Shown here piece by piece: positions 16,733-26,100 of a DNA stretch of 33,863 bases. The stretch is taken from positions 1-33,863 of the forward strand of contig JAJRWY010000210.1 in assembly GCA_024276575.1 (NCBI GenBank), in the 5' to 3' direction. The position numbers were made by a program, and so were the translations under genes. The stretch's first letter is position 1. Every line of letters starts with the position of its first letter. This DNA comes from Candidatus Binatota bacterium. GTDB lineage: Bacteria > Desulfobacterota > Binatia > UBA1149 > CAITLU01. The notes under the pieces are model-generated. The model was not told where the DNA came from and did no database searches. It worked only from the letters and a program-made list of their open reading frames with translations.

Positions 16733-19122
16733 AAGCGGCAACAAAAACGAGGCTGAACCGCTTTGCTATCCTCCGGCATTCGACCGTCGGCCCGGCCCTA
16801 AACCGCCCACGGGTTGAGCCTGTAGCGGCCGGACGCAACCGTTTGCGGCCGTCGCCGGGATCGAGCGCCCTACGCCGAACCATCCTGCTGGGCCTGGCCC
16901 TGCTTCCACTGGCGGGACTAATCCCGGATTCCGATGCTTTCGCAGCCCGCAGCTTCCGGCCCGGCTCGACTCCACGTGCCGCGGCATCGCCGGCTTCCGT
17001 CTTCTTCGACGGCAGAACGTATAGCGGCGAAGATGGAGCTACTGAAGCCTGCACCGCTGGAGCCTTTACTACCGGGGCCTTCACCGCTCAGTACTCCGCC
17101 GCCGAAGCTCTTGCCGAGCACGCCGGCAGCCAAGCGGCTGAGGATGCACAAGAGGTCTGGCAACCCGGAACCGCCACCTATCTGGGTATCGCGCCGGATG
17201 CAGAAATCGACTTCTTCCGTGCCGAAAGCGCAGTCGTGACTTCGGTCTCCAAGCACGAGGAACCGCTATGGCATGCGGCGGCGGCGGTCTACGTCCTGAA
17301 GGGAGAAGATATCATCGCTGCAGGTGCAGAGGACCTTAGCGATGCTCTGCGCATGGTCCCCGGACTCGACGTGGCGGCCATAGACTTCAACCAGTCCGCA
17401 ATCTCGTCGCGCGGCTTCACCGGCATATTCGCCGATAAGATGCTGGTGCTGCTCGACGGACACCCCATCTACACGCCGCTGTTCGGTGGAACCGTCTGGT
17501 CGCAATGGTCTACTTTCCTGCCCGACGTCGACCGTATCGAAGTCGTGCGCGGCCCCGGCGGCACCTTGTGGGGGGCCAATGCCGTAAACGGCGTCATCAA
17601 TATCATCACCAAGAACGCGGAAGACACCCAGGGCGTACTGCTTAGAGCCTTTGCCGGCTCCAATAGCAGCGTACAAAGCGAAGCCCGCTACGGCGGTGGT
17701 GTTAACGACTTCCACTACCGATTCTACGCACGCTGGGGAAGCAGCCAAGGCTTCGGCGGCAACGGCGGCAACGACATCGCCGATCAACGTGACGAGGCGC
17801 GGCTCGGGTACCGCATGGACTGGGATCTCGGCAAGGGCCTGCGAATGACCAGTCTCGGCGAATACTACAACGGCCGGCTGGGCAACGATCCACGCTTCGA
17901 TCCCGGCAGCGCCTCCGCAACGACCCGGGACATGGGCGCCAAACACGAAACCGAGTCGTTCTCGGGATTCTGGCAGGTCGAGAAGGACTTCGCCGGCGGA
18001 TCATACGCTTTCTTGCGTGCCGGAGCCGATTATATTGACCGTAAGGTTCCATTCCTCGGCGACTTCTCTAACCGGCGCAAGACTTGGGACCTGGAGTTCC
18101 AGCACCGCTTTCGCCTCCATCGCACGGCTGTAGCGACATGGGGCGCCGACTTCCGCTCCAGCAAGCTCGACATCAACGACGGGTTCGTGAGTTTCGATAC
18201 CGAGACCGACACCCTGAATGTCGCGGGGGTCTTCGCCCAGGTGGAGCTTGCCCTGGGAGACCGGACCTTGTTGACCACCGGAGCCAGAGTGGGACACAAC
18301 ACCTTCAGTTCAACCAACTTCCAGCCTTCGGTACGCCTGTCATATCGCTTGGACGGTGATCAAACCCTATGGGCAGCCGTCTCCAGGGCCATCAACACGC
18401 AGGCCTTTACCGACATGTACCTGGACCTGTCCATGCCGGGAAGCTACCAAGGAGAAACGGCCGTTTTGCGTTTCACCGGTGATCCCGACTCGGGCGACGG
18501 CGAGTTATTATCCTACGAACTCGGCTACCGCCGCCATTTCGGTTCCGCTGCATCCTTCGACGCTACCGTATTCTACAACGACTACGACCAGATAGCGGGG
18601 TGGAACGGAATAAACCCGCCCGTTATTGGAGACGACGGCCAAGGTGGCACCGTGTTGCTGCACCCTCACGACAACCTTGGAGAAGCATCGGCCTACGGTG
18701 CGGAAAGCGTGCTGCGCTTCCAAGCAACTCCGTGGTGGAGCGGCGAATTCAACGTATCCTTCCTCGAATTCCGCCTAAATGGGCAAGACAACCCGGACGT
18801 ACCACAATGGAAGTTCAACTTACGCAACCGTTTCGAATTGTCCCCTGCCCTCGAGATCGTCCCCACTTTCCATTGGGTCGATTCCGTCGAGACCGACCCC
18901 GTCTTCCGCAGTGCGGCTGCCGAAAAACGAAGTCTTCGTATCTCCTCATACTTGCGCGCCGATCTCGCGCTAAATTTTGAGCCGGGCGACGGATGGCCGG
19001 CCATCAGCTTGGTCGGACGCAACTTGCTGGAGCGCTCACATCTGGAGAGTTACGAGGAACTGGTGCGCACACCCTCGCCCGTCACACGAAGCTGGTTCAT
19101 CAAACTGAGCAAAGAGTTCTGA
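16729..19122 (+). CDS. TonB-dependent outer-membrane receptor
   Basis: A 797-residue outer-membrane receptor for ligands moved with TonB/ExbBD energy. A plug domain (about 180-305) shows VYVLKGEDIIAAGAEDLSDALRMVPGLDV, MLVLLDGHPIYTPLF, VDRIEVVRGPGGTLWGANAVNGVINIITK, all classic. A 22-strand-type beta-barrel follows to a C-terminal Phe (IKLSKEF), the usual signal for barrel insertion. The N-terminus is odd: about 180 residues precede the plug, and the hydrophobic export segment (TILLGLALLPLAGLIP) starts only near residue 50. A TTG at 16843 could be the true start, but AGGGGG six bases before the ATG and the ATGA overlap with the upstream gene support 16729. A low-complexity stretch (TEACTAGAFTTGAFTAQ) follows the export segment. 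The ligand cannot be inferred; barrel sequences of this kind include siderophore, cobalamin and unknown-ligand receptors. Confidence 0.93.
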   Translation: MKAATKTRLNRFAILRHSTVGPALNRPRVEPVAAGRNRLRPSPGSSALRRTILLGLALLPLAGLIPDSDAFAARSFRPGSTPRAAASPASVFFDGRTYSGEDGATEACTAGAFTTGAFTAQYSAAEALAEHAGSQAAEDAQEVWQPGTATYLGIAPDAEIDFFRAESAVVTSVSKHEEPLWHAAAAVYVLKGEDIIAAGAEDLSDALRMVPGLDVAAIDFNQSAISSRGFTGIFADKMLVLLDGHPIYTPLFGGTVWSQWSTFLPDVDRIEVVRGPGGTLWGANAVNGVINIITKNAEDTQGVLLRAFAGSNSSVQSEARYGGGVNDFHYRFYARWGSSQGFGGNGGNDIADQRDEARLGYRMDWDLGKGLRMTSLGEYYNGRLGNDPRFDPGSASATTRDMGAKHETESFSGFWQVEKDFAGGSYAFLRAGADYIDRKVPFLGDFSNRRKTWDLEFQHRFRLHRTAVATWGADFRSSKLDINDGFVSFDTETDTLNVAGVFAQVELALGDRTLLTTGARVGHNTFSSTNFQPSVRLSYRLDGDQTLWAAVSRAINTQAFTDMYLDLSMPGSYQGETAVLRFTGDPDSGDGELLSYELGYRRHFGSAASFDATVFYNDYDQIAGWNGINPPVIGDDGQGGTVLLHPHDNLGEASAYGAESVLRFQATPWWSGEFNVSFLEFRLNGQDNPDVPQWKFNLRNRFELSPALEIVPTFHWVDSVETDPVFRSAAAEKRSLRISSYLRADLALNFEPGDGWPAISLVGRNLLERSHLESYEELVRTPSPVTRSWFIKLSKEF

Positions 19123-19137
19123 GAAGGTCCTGGGCGG

Positions 19138-20802
19138 GTGAAAAGCAGTAAGGTATTTCGAAACCTCTTGCGGGCTTTGCGGCCCGGAATAGGCTTGCAT
19201 CTAAAACTCGCCATCGGCGGCACTCTCACAGCTTTCTTGTGTATCTTGCTGGTATCGGGGCTGTTGATGTACCGGCAGTCGGGGCTTCTCAATGCTGAGG
19301 TCCGGCGCTCCGCAGCCCACGCTCGCAAGAGCCTGATCGAGCGCGGCGCACTGCTGGCCCAGAGCATGGGCGCAAGCATGGAGTCGGCCATTGCAGGCTA
19401 CGACTTCGGTTTCATCACCGACACCGTAAGAACCACGCAAGAGCGCAACCACGACCTCGCCTATATACTTCTTACCAATGCCGCCAAGGTCATCATCGTA
19501 CATAGCGATTCCAGCCAGGTGGGTGGCCGTGCAGACCAGATATACGAAGACGGCAAGCCACGCTACCTAGAGCGTGACGACGGTACGAGAATCGTGGAGA
19601 TCAGCCGCCCCTTACGCGTCGGAGGCCGGAATTGGGGCTGGCTGGTGCTCGGATTCGATCTCGGACCGATACAAAGCCAAGCCAACGCCGCCATCGAACG
19701 CGGGAACCGGGTAATGGCCAGATCAATGACGGTCACGATCCTCATCGGCGCGGGGGTGGTGTTGCTCAGTCTCGGCGCCTCCATCTTGATCAGCCGGCAG
19801 TTGCTCAAACCCCTGGTACAACTGGCCCGTGACGCCGAGGACATGGGCAGCGGCAAGCTCAGCCAGGAGATCGCCTCGGTCGGATCCGCCGACGAGATCG
19901 GAGTGCTCGCCCGCCAGTTCGAAAAAACCAGGCGCGCGCTGCAAGAGCACGTGGGCGAGCTTCTCGTTGCCAAACAGGAGGCAGAAGATGCCACCCTCGA
20001 GGAAAAGCGGCTTCGTGCCCAGATCGAAGAACACTCCCGCTTGCTCGAAAGCAAGGTGCGCGAACGCACCGCCGAATTGGAAGCTACCAACGAAAGGCTC
20101 ACCGAATACGACCGGCTCAAGTCGGAATTCCTGAGCAACGTGTCGCACGAGTTGAGAAGCCCGCTATCGGCGATCTCCTCGGCCGCCAAGATCATCAGCC
20201 GTTATTCTCAAGGCGATGAAGAGAGCACTCAGCGTTTCGGAAAAATCATAACGGAGGAGAGCACGCGGCTCTCCAGACTCATCGATGACCTGCTCGACCT
20301 TTCCAAGATAGAAGCCGGCAAGACTGATTGGAACATCCAGTATATCGGCGACCCTTCGCAGTTACTCGAGCGGGTCGTCGAGATCTACCGGCCGCTGTAT
20401 GAAGAAAGTGAGATCACACTCGAACTCAGCTACGAATCGCCGCTACCGGGCATACACGGAGACCGGGACCGGCTGATACAGGTGCTCACCAACCTGTGCA
20501 GCAACGCCTTGAAGTTCACTCCGGAAGGCGGCCTCGTGCGCTTGCGAGCCTGCAAGGTGCTACAGGGGGAAAAAGCGATGCTCGAGGTCAGTGTCAGCGA
20601 CAGCGGCCCCGGGATCCCCGCCGGTGAGAGAGAATCCGTCTTCGAACGCTTCCACCAAGGCGGCGGCCCCGACAAGCCTCGCGGAACCGGTTTGGGCTTG
20701 GCCATATGCCGAGAGGTGGTCCTGCACCACGGAGGTTCCATCCGGGCCGAAGCCGCTCCCGAAGGCGGAACCCGGATGGTTATCCACCTTCCCGCCGCCT
20801 GA
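19138..20802 (+). CDS. HAMP-containing sensor histidine kinase of the sensory cluster
   Basis: A 554-residue inner-membrane kinase. TM1 at about residues 21-43 (LKLAIGGTLTAFLCILLVSGLLMY without its ends), then a ~150-residue periplasmic domain with YDFGFITDTVRTTQERNHDLAYILLTN and GRNWGWLVLGFDL, which resembles a single-Cache sensor. TM2 lies at about 197-222 and runs into HAMP (PLVQLARDAEDMGSGKLSQEI). A coiled coil follows (EHSRLLESKVRERTAELEATNERL). The H box is FLSNVSHELRSPLSAI with phosphoacceptor His337; the N box NLCSNALKFTPEGG, G1 DSGPGIP and G2 GTGLGLAICREVV complete the ATPase. The start is GTG with AAGG about ten bases ahead. It lies 15 bases after the receptor gene. No response regulator is adjacent; hflK begins 97 bases downstream. 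Confidence 0.93.
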   Translation: MKSSKVFRNLLRALRPGIGLHLKLAIGGTLTAFLCILLVSGLLMYRQSGLLNAEVRRSAAHARKSLIERGALLAQSMGASMESAIAGYDFGFITDTVRTTQERNHDLAYILLTNAAKVIIVHSDSSQVGGRADQIYEDGKPRYLERDDGTRIVEISRPLRVGGRNWGWLVLGFDLGPIQSQANAAIERGNRVMARSMTVTILIGAGVVLLSLGASILISRQLLKPLVQLARDAEDMGSGKLSQEIASVGSADEIGVLARQFEKTRRALQEHVGELLVAKQEAEDATLEEKRLRAQIEEHSRLLESKVRERTAELEATNERLTEYDRLKSEFLSNVSHELRSPLSAISSAAKIISRYSQGDEESTQRFGKIITEESTRLSRLIDDLLDLSKIEAGKTDWNIQYIGDPSQLLERVVEIYRPLYEESEITLELSYESPLPGIHGDRDRLIQVLTNLCSNALKFTPEGGLVRLRACKVLQGEKAMLEVSVSDSGPGIPAGERESVFERFHQGGGPDKPRGTGLGLAICREVVLHHGGSIRAEAAPEGGTRMVIHLPAA

Positions 20803-20899
20803 CCGGCATAGTTCCGGCAAGCAGAAGTATCCGTCGCAGTTGACCTCGAGGTTGACTCCCGGTGTCTACGCTGCAACGCTCTGTCCTGCAGGTGAAATT

Positions 20900-21931
20900 A
20901 TGCCAATGGATCTAGGAAATGGCGCGCGGAGGCCTCCGTCTCCGGAACAAGCGCTCGAAGAGTTCATCAACAAATTGCGGGGTAGGTTTCCGGGCGGATG
21001 CGGATTCCTCATCGCCATAGTGGGCCTATTGATGTGGCTGGCTACCGGATACTACCAAGTAAACCCGAGCGAAGCCGGCGTGGTCTTGCGCTTCGGAAAA
21101 GCCGTCTACACCACGGAACCAGGGCCGCATTTCCACATTCCTTGGCCGGTAGAAACGGTGATCACTGTTCCGATCATGGCCGTGCTCAAAGAAGAAGTAG
21201 GCTTTCGCACCATCAGCGTCGGCCCGCCCGCGCGCTATCGCAATGTGGTTGAAGAAGCGCGCATGCTGACCTCCGACGGCAACATCGTAGACCTGGACTT
21301 CATCATTCAGTACCGCATAAAGGATCCCATTGCCTACTTGTTCAAGATAAGAAACCCCACCGAAACCTTGCGCGACTGCGCCGAATCGGCGATGCGCGAA
21401 GTGGTCGGACGCTCCACCATCAATAGCGCGCTTACCGAGGGAAGGCTCGATATACAGGTGCGTGCACAAGAACTCCTGCAACAGATGCTCGACGGATATG
21501 GGTCCGGACTGCAGGTAACCACGGTCAAGTTACAAGACGTCAAACCTCCGGAACCGGTGCAGGACGCCTTCAAGGACGTGATCAATGCGGAACAAGACAA
21601 AGAGCGCTTGATCAACGAGGCCCAGGGCTTCGCCAACGACATCTTACCGAAAGCGCGCGGCGTGGCGGCCGAGAGCCTCAACGAGGCTGAGGCGTACGCG
21701 GAATCCGTCGTCAAGAAGGCTCTGGGCGAGGCCGGACGCTTCGACCTCCTCTATGACGCCTATGTGACGGCACCTGACGTGACCCGGAAACGCTTGTACC
21801 TGGAAACCATGGAACAGATCCTCCCAGGCATAGACAAGATAATAATATCGGACTCCATATCCCAGAAAATACTGCCTTATCTCCCTCTGGACAGGAAAGC
21901 TTCGATAGGCAAGGGAGGCGACAGCAAATGA
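20900..21931 (+). CDS. hflK: FtsH protease activity modulator HflK
   Basis: A 343-residue SPFH/prohibitin-family membrane protein. With HflC it forms a large periplasm-facing cage around the membrane protease FtsH and limits its action. The N-terminal cytoplasmic tail (RRPPSPEQALEEFINKLRGRF) precedes one transmembrane helix (GFLIAIVGLLMWLATGYYQV, about 34-53), then the SPFH domain starting NPSEAGVVLRFGKAVYTTEPGPHFHIPWP. The segment DGNIVDLDFIIQYRIKDP and the long helical region with AQELLQQMLDGYGSGLQVTTVKLQDVKPPEPVQDAF are typical. AGGTGA six bases before the ATG at 20900 fixes the start. The stop overlaps the hflC start as ATGA. Confidence 0.97.
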   Translation: MPMDLGNGARRPPSPEQALEEFINKLRGRFPGGCGFLIAIVGLLMWLATGYYQVNPSEAGVVLRFGKAVYTTEPGPHFHIPWPVETVITVPIMAVLKEEVGFRTISVGPPARYRNVVEEARMLTSDGNIVDLDFIIQYRIKDPIAYLFKIRNPTETLRDCAESAMREVVGRSTINSALTEGRLDIQVRAQELLQQMLDGYGSGLQVTTVKLQDVKPPEPVQDAFKDVINAEQDKERLINEAQGFANDILPKARGVAAESLNEAEAYAESVVKKALGEAGRFDLLYDAYVTAPDVTRKRLYLETMEQILPGIDKIIISDSISQKILPYLPLDRKASIGKGGDSK

Positions 21932-22785
21932 ACCGTGCAGCATCGGTATTGGCCCTGGTCGCGATAGTCCTGGTAGTGCTCTATCGCATGGTCGCCTTTC
22001 AAGTTCCGGAGTGGGAAAGCGCCATCGTACTGCAACTCGATAAGCCGGTAAGAAACATTAATGAGCCCGGCTTGTACTGGAAGCTTCCATTGATACAGCG
22101 GGTAATTCTAGTTGAAAAACGCCTGCTCGAATACGATGCCGCTCCCCGCGAACTCATCACCCGGGACAAACAGCAATTACAGGTCGACAACTTCTCACGC
22201 TGGAAGATAGTCGATCCTTTGAAGTTCTATCAGACCGTGCGCAGCGAAGCCGAAGCGCAGTCGCGGCTCGACGACATCATCTACTCCAACTTGCGTGAAG
22301 CCATCGGCCGCACCAAGCAAAGCGAAGTAGTATCGGGTGACCGGAAACTCCTACTGGAACACGTCACCCAAGAATCGAACGAGCGTGCGGCGAGCTACGG
22401 AATCAAGGTAGTGGACGTGCGCATCAAGCGCACCGACTTGCCGGCCAAAAACGAACAGAACGTTTTTAGCCGCATGCGCACGGAACGCGAGCGCCAGGCC
22501 AAGAAGTTCCGTGCCGAAGGCGACGAGGAAGCTCGCAAGATTCGTTCACAAGCCGAACGCGAACGCCGCATATTGCTTGCCGAGGCGACGCGTAAAGCCG
22601 AACTCATACGCGGCAAGGGCGACGCCAAAGCGGTTCGTATCTATGCTGACTCCTACGAGCGTGACCCCGAGTTTTACGAGTTCACACGCACGCTCGAAGC
22701 CTACCGCAACACGCTGGGCGACAAGACCAGCTTAGTGCTGACACCTTCCACCGAGTTCTTGCGGCTGCTCGAATCATCTAAGTAG
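21928..22785 (+). CDS. hflC: FtsH protease activity modulator HflC
   Basis: A 285-residue SPFH-family partner of HflK. One N-terminal transmembrane helix (ASVLALVAIVLVVLYRMVAF, about 4-23), then the SPFH domain with ESAIVLQLDKPVRNINEPGLYWKLPLIQRVILVEKRLLEYD. The pattern DNFSRWKIVDPLKFYQTVRSE and a long, charged coiled-coil (SRMRTERERQAKKFRAEGDEEARKIRSQAERERRILLAEA) build the cage wall. It ends EFLRLLESSK, in line with family members. GGGAGG lies nine bases ahead of the ATG, inside the hflK 3' end, and the four-base overlap implies coupled translation and a fixed ratio of the two subunits. A long perfect hairpin follows about 50 bases downstream. Confidence 0.97.
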   Translation: MNRAASVLALVAIVLVVLYRMVAFQVPEWESAIVLQLDKPVRNINEPGLYWKLPLIQRVILVEKRLLEYDAAPRELITRDKQQLQVDNFSRWKIVDPLKFYQTVRSEAEAQSRLDDIIYSNLREAIGRTKQSEVVSGDRKLLLEHVTQESNERAASYGIKVVDVRIKRTDLPAKNEQNVFSRMRTERERQAKKFRAEGDEEARKIRSQAERERRILLAEATRKAELIRGKGDAKAVRIYADSYERDPEFYEFTRTLEAYRNTLGDKTSLVLTPSTEFLRLLESSK

Positions 22786-23135
22786 GATCTAAGTAGAGTA
22801 GTAAGCGGCGCGAAAGTACGGCCTATATCGAAACCGACAAGGCCCTCTCGGAGTGATCCGAGAGGGCCTTGTCGTAGCTGCTTCACGCAGTCCTTTTTCT
22901 TAGCACCACCGGCGAACAACCTGCGCTGTTCCTGAGAACTCTGCTACGAGCCTTGATCGTCTGCAATCCCGGCCCGTTCACCGACCGCCGGCTCGCAGCT
23001 CACCGTGTTCCGGCCCTCGCCTAGTAACACTTACGCCCACGGGCCTGAACGCTGCGCGCGGGCCCACCTAGCCGATCTCACAGGCGCCTGCGACTCTCGC
23101 AAGGAGATCTCATCAACGACGCATGCTAGGGGCGA
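22786..23135. other. Convergent intergenic region after hflC
   Basis: This 350-base gap separates hflC from the oppositely oriented Cys-rich gene. Apart from the perfect hairpin at 22835-22874 I see no gene, promoter or repeat that I can support. Confidence 0.5.
22835..22874 (+). terminator. Perfect 18-bp hairpin downstream of hflC
   Basis: Bases 22835-22852 are the exact reverse complement of 22857-22874, giving an 18-bp perfect stem capped by the tetraloop GTGA, a GNRA-type loop. It lies 50 bases after the hflC stop between convergent genes, where a terminator is expected. No T tract follows directly on either strand; a run of five T lies about 18 bases later on the plus strand. It may therefore stabilise the 3' end of the hflKC message or act as a bidirectional stop. 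Confidence 0.6.
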
Positions 23136-26100
23136 TCAGGGACATCCACCCACACCCGGTTCGTAACGGATCTCCGGGTTGTCGCGACAGAAGGTAGTAG
23201 CGATCCCCTGGTTACGCGCCCGTCCCGGGCCCGGCAAGCCGGCAACCGTATTGATGCCTCCGCTCGAGGTCGGCGGAATACAGAATATAGTAGCACCCAC
23301 CGGGTTATTGGGATCCGCAATACCCGTAGCCACGATCGGGTCGAGGAAACACGGCCTTCTCTTCTGTATCGTGCAATCGCCCGCACCGCCGGGAACACCC
23401 GTGCTGGTTTCGACGCAATCGCCATCGCTACTGCAGGTGAGAACCGGATCGCCGTTGGCACGCACCACCCCGTCGCAGAAGCCGTCGTCCGGTCCGGTAT
23501 TGCACTCGCCTTTGCCTCCGCCCACGTCTACACAAATACCGTCCGTACACTTGTTCGGCTGCGGAACCGCCGCGGAGCCACCACCCGTAGACGAACAGGT
23601 CGGCGGCTCACAGGCACCGCCGTCGATGATGCAATCTTCGTCGACGGTACACCTGACCGTCAAAGACCCGCTGCAGCGTCCGATCCCCGAGCAGGGGCCT
23701 GCATCGACATTCTGACAATCCGCAGTAGTCAAACATGACCTTGAATTGACCAGAGCGCACTTGCCTGCCTGCCCCGCACAATCGGCATCGGAATTACAAG
23801 GCACCGAAGTGTCGGAACTGCACATCTTGCAGGGGCATTTAAGGCCCGGGATCAAGCCACCGCATTCTGCGGTCGCCGTCATCACACTCTCGGCAGTACT
23901 TTGGGTCAACTCGATGCGAAGGCCGCTTCCGGAAACATTGGTGAGCGGGTCCGGGATGCAATCCAGGCTGTAACCCGCGCCGCCGGGACCATCGGTCCGC
24001 GTTGGGAAGGTCGTATTGTTGGCGTAGACATCACACGGAAGCCCTTCATAGCGCCCGCCGACGCAAACTCCGTTACGCACGCCGTCGCCCATGACATCGT
24101 CCATATTGCAGCTTCCAAGGTCACAATCTGCATTAACCGCACAAGAGACGTTAGTGTCTTTGAAACACCCCAAAGTGCCGAAACGGTCTATGCACGGTCC
24201 AAGACTACAATCGAGATCCGCCGAGCAGAAGAAACTACTGTCCGCGCTACACGTACCTCCGCATTTCGGACAAGGATCCGTGGTCGTATTGCCGCCCGTA
24301 GACACTATCGTACGAAGCTTAGCGGTGACCGAGCCGGCTCCGAGGTCGACATCAGCCGTACCGACGATATCCTCCGCAAAACGGTTGACGACGCAGGCCG
24401 GAACACCCGAAGTCGAAAGCGCAAAGGGCGCGCCAAAGTAACAATCGCAAGTAAGGAGGCAATCGCTGTCACTCTGACAAGACCGGGCCGACGGGAACTT
24501 ATCGTCGTTCACACAGACGTTGTCGACACATGGTCCGACGTTGCAATCATTTGCGTCAACCTCGAACGGCTGATCGCAGATCATCCGAATGTTCTCGTTG
24601 CAACGGCAATTCCCCGGCGAAGGATCTACCCCTACTATATTGCACTCGCCGCAAACCGGGCCGGTTCCGGGACATTCTAGAAAAGCACGGGTCAGCGTAT
24701 TGTCGTTGACATCAGCATTGTGAGAAAGACCGGTCCAGCCGCTGTCAAGAGAAGTTACCGTCAGGCAAACACCCAGCGACGGTTCACACTGGCCGACACG
24801 GCAATCTGCATTAGTAGTGCAAGCGTTGGTAGCGCCCGAAACAAGCAGCAACTCGCCGAAGCCCGGGCACTGATGCGAGCACTCGCAAGTACCCGCGTTG
24901 TTTACGCAAAGCTCATCCGAAGCGCATCCGGAGGTATCGGTGCCATCACAAGGCTCGCCGTTGGTAACGGGGTCGCGAACACCGTCGCCGCAAGACGGTA
25001 GCAGACAATTGGTACGGCAAGCATCCGGGGTGCTATCGGAGTTCGCGTTCCCGTCGTCGCACTCTTCACCGGAGGTAAGAACACCATTGCCACAGCCGGT
25101 GGGAGAACAGTTGCCGCCCTCAGCCACGGCATCATCGCAGCCGTCGTCGTTGGCCTGGTTGCCGTCGTCACAGATCTCGTCTCCACCACCCGGGCCGCTA
25201 TCGCAGGTGGCGCCGTCGTTGCACACGATGCCATCGCCGCAACTCGCGAACGCTAAGCAGTTTCCTAGCGCACCACTCGGACATGAATCGTTGTCGGACG
25301 TATTGCCGTCATCACAAACCTCACCGGCGCTGACATTGACAGTCCCGTCGCCACAAACTGCCACCGAGCAGTCCGCGTCGCATACGGCACTTTCCCCGCC
25401 GTTGCCGGCACCGTCACCATCGCAATCCTCGCCGCTGTCCACGATCCCGTCACCGCAACGAAAATTCTTGCAATCCTCCCGGCATGTGTCGGGAGTGGTG
25501 TTGGAGTTGTTGCCGGTACCGAGATCACACTCCTCATTGAGCAAGCCACCCTGAACGATCCCGTCGCCGCAGAACTCGACCTGGCATGGCTGGTCGGCAT
25601 CCAGTCCGCTACAGAAATCGGCGGATACGGTATTGCCGTCGTCGCACTCTTCGCTGTTGGCGGGGTCGGTCACTCCGTCGCCGCAGGACGGTAAAGTGCA
25701 ATCGCTGCGGCAAGCATCCGCCGCCGTATCGGAGTTAGCGGCACCGTTGTCGCACTCTTCGCTGCCGCCGTTGTTGACGATTCCATCGCCGCAAAACTCG
25801 ATAATACAATTGGCGTTACAGCCATCCCCGTCGTCGTTGTTGCCGTCGTCGCAGGCATCACCGCTACTTGGGTCGACGACACCGTCGCCGCAGCGTGGGA
25901 GCGTGCAATCGCTACGGCATGCATCGGGAGCGGTGTCGGAGTTATCGAGTCCGTTGTCACAAACCTCGTCACCTTCGAGACGGCCGTTTCCGCAAACCGG
26001 ATCGGAGGGGAATGCTACGTCGATGTAAAGCGGGGCGTGCTCGCGGTTCTGGTCGAACAAACACTCCTTCAGATCGAACACGCTAAAGGGCCCGCCGGTG

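Noticed and set aside
23901-24680. Long rightward open frame (259 codons) opposite the Cys-rich gene
   Set aside because: It lies antisense to the DUF4215 protein, whose repeated GAT/TGC-rich codons keep other frames open. It has no motif, ribosome-binding site or signal peptide.
24898-25554. Rightward Ser/Pro-rich open frame with repeats (218 codons)
   Set aside because: Its repetitive look is the mirror of the CGDG repeat codons on the other strand; it is not an independent gene.
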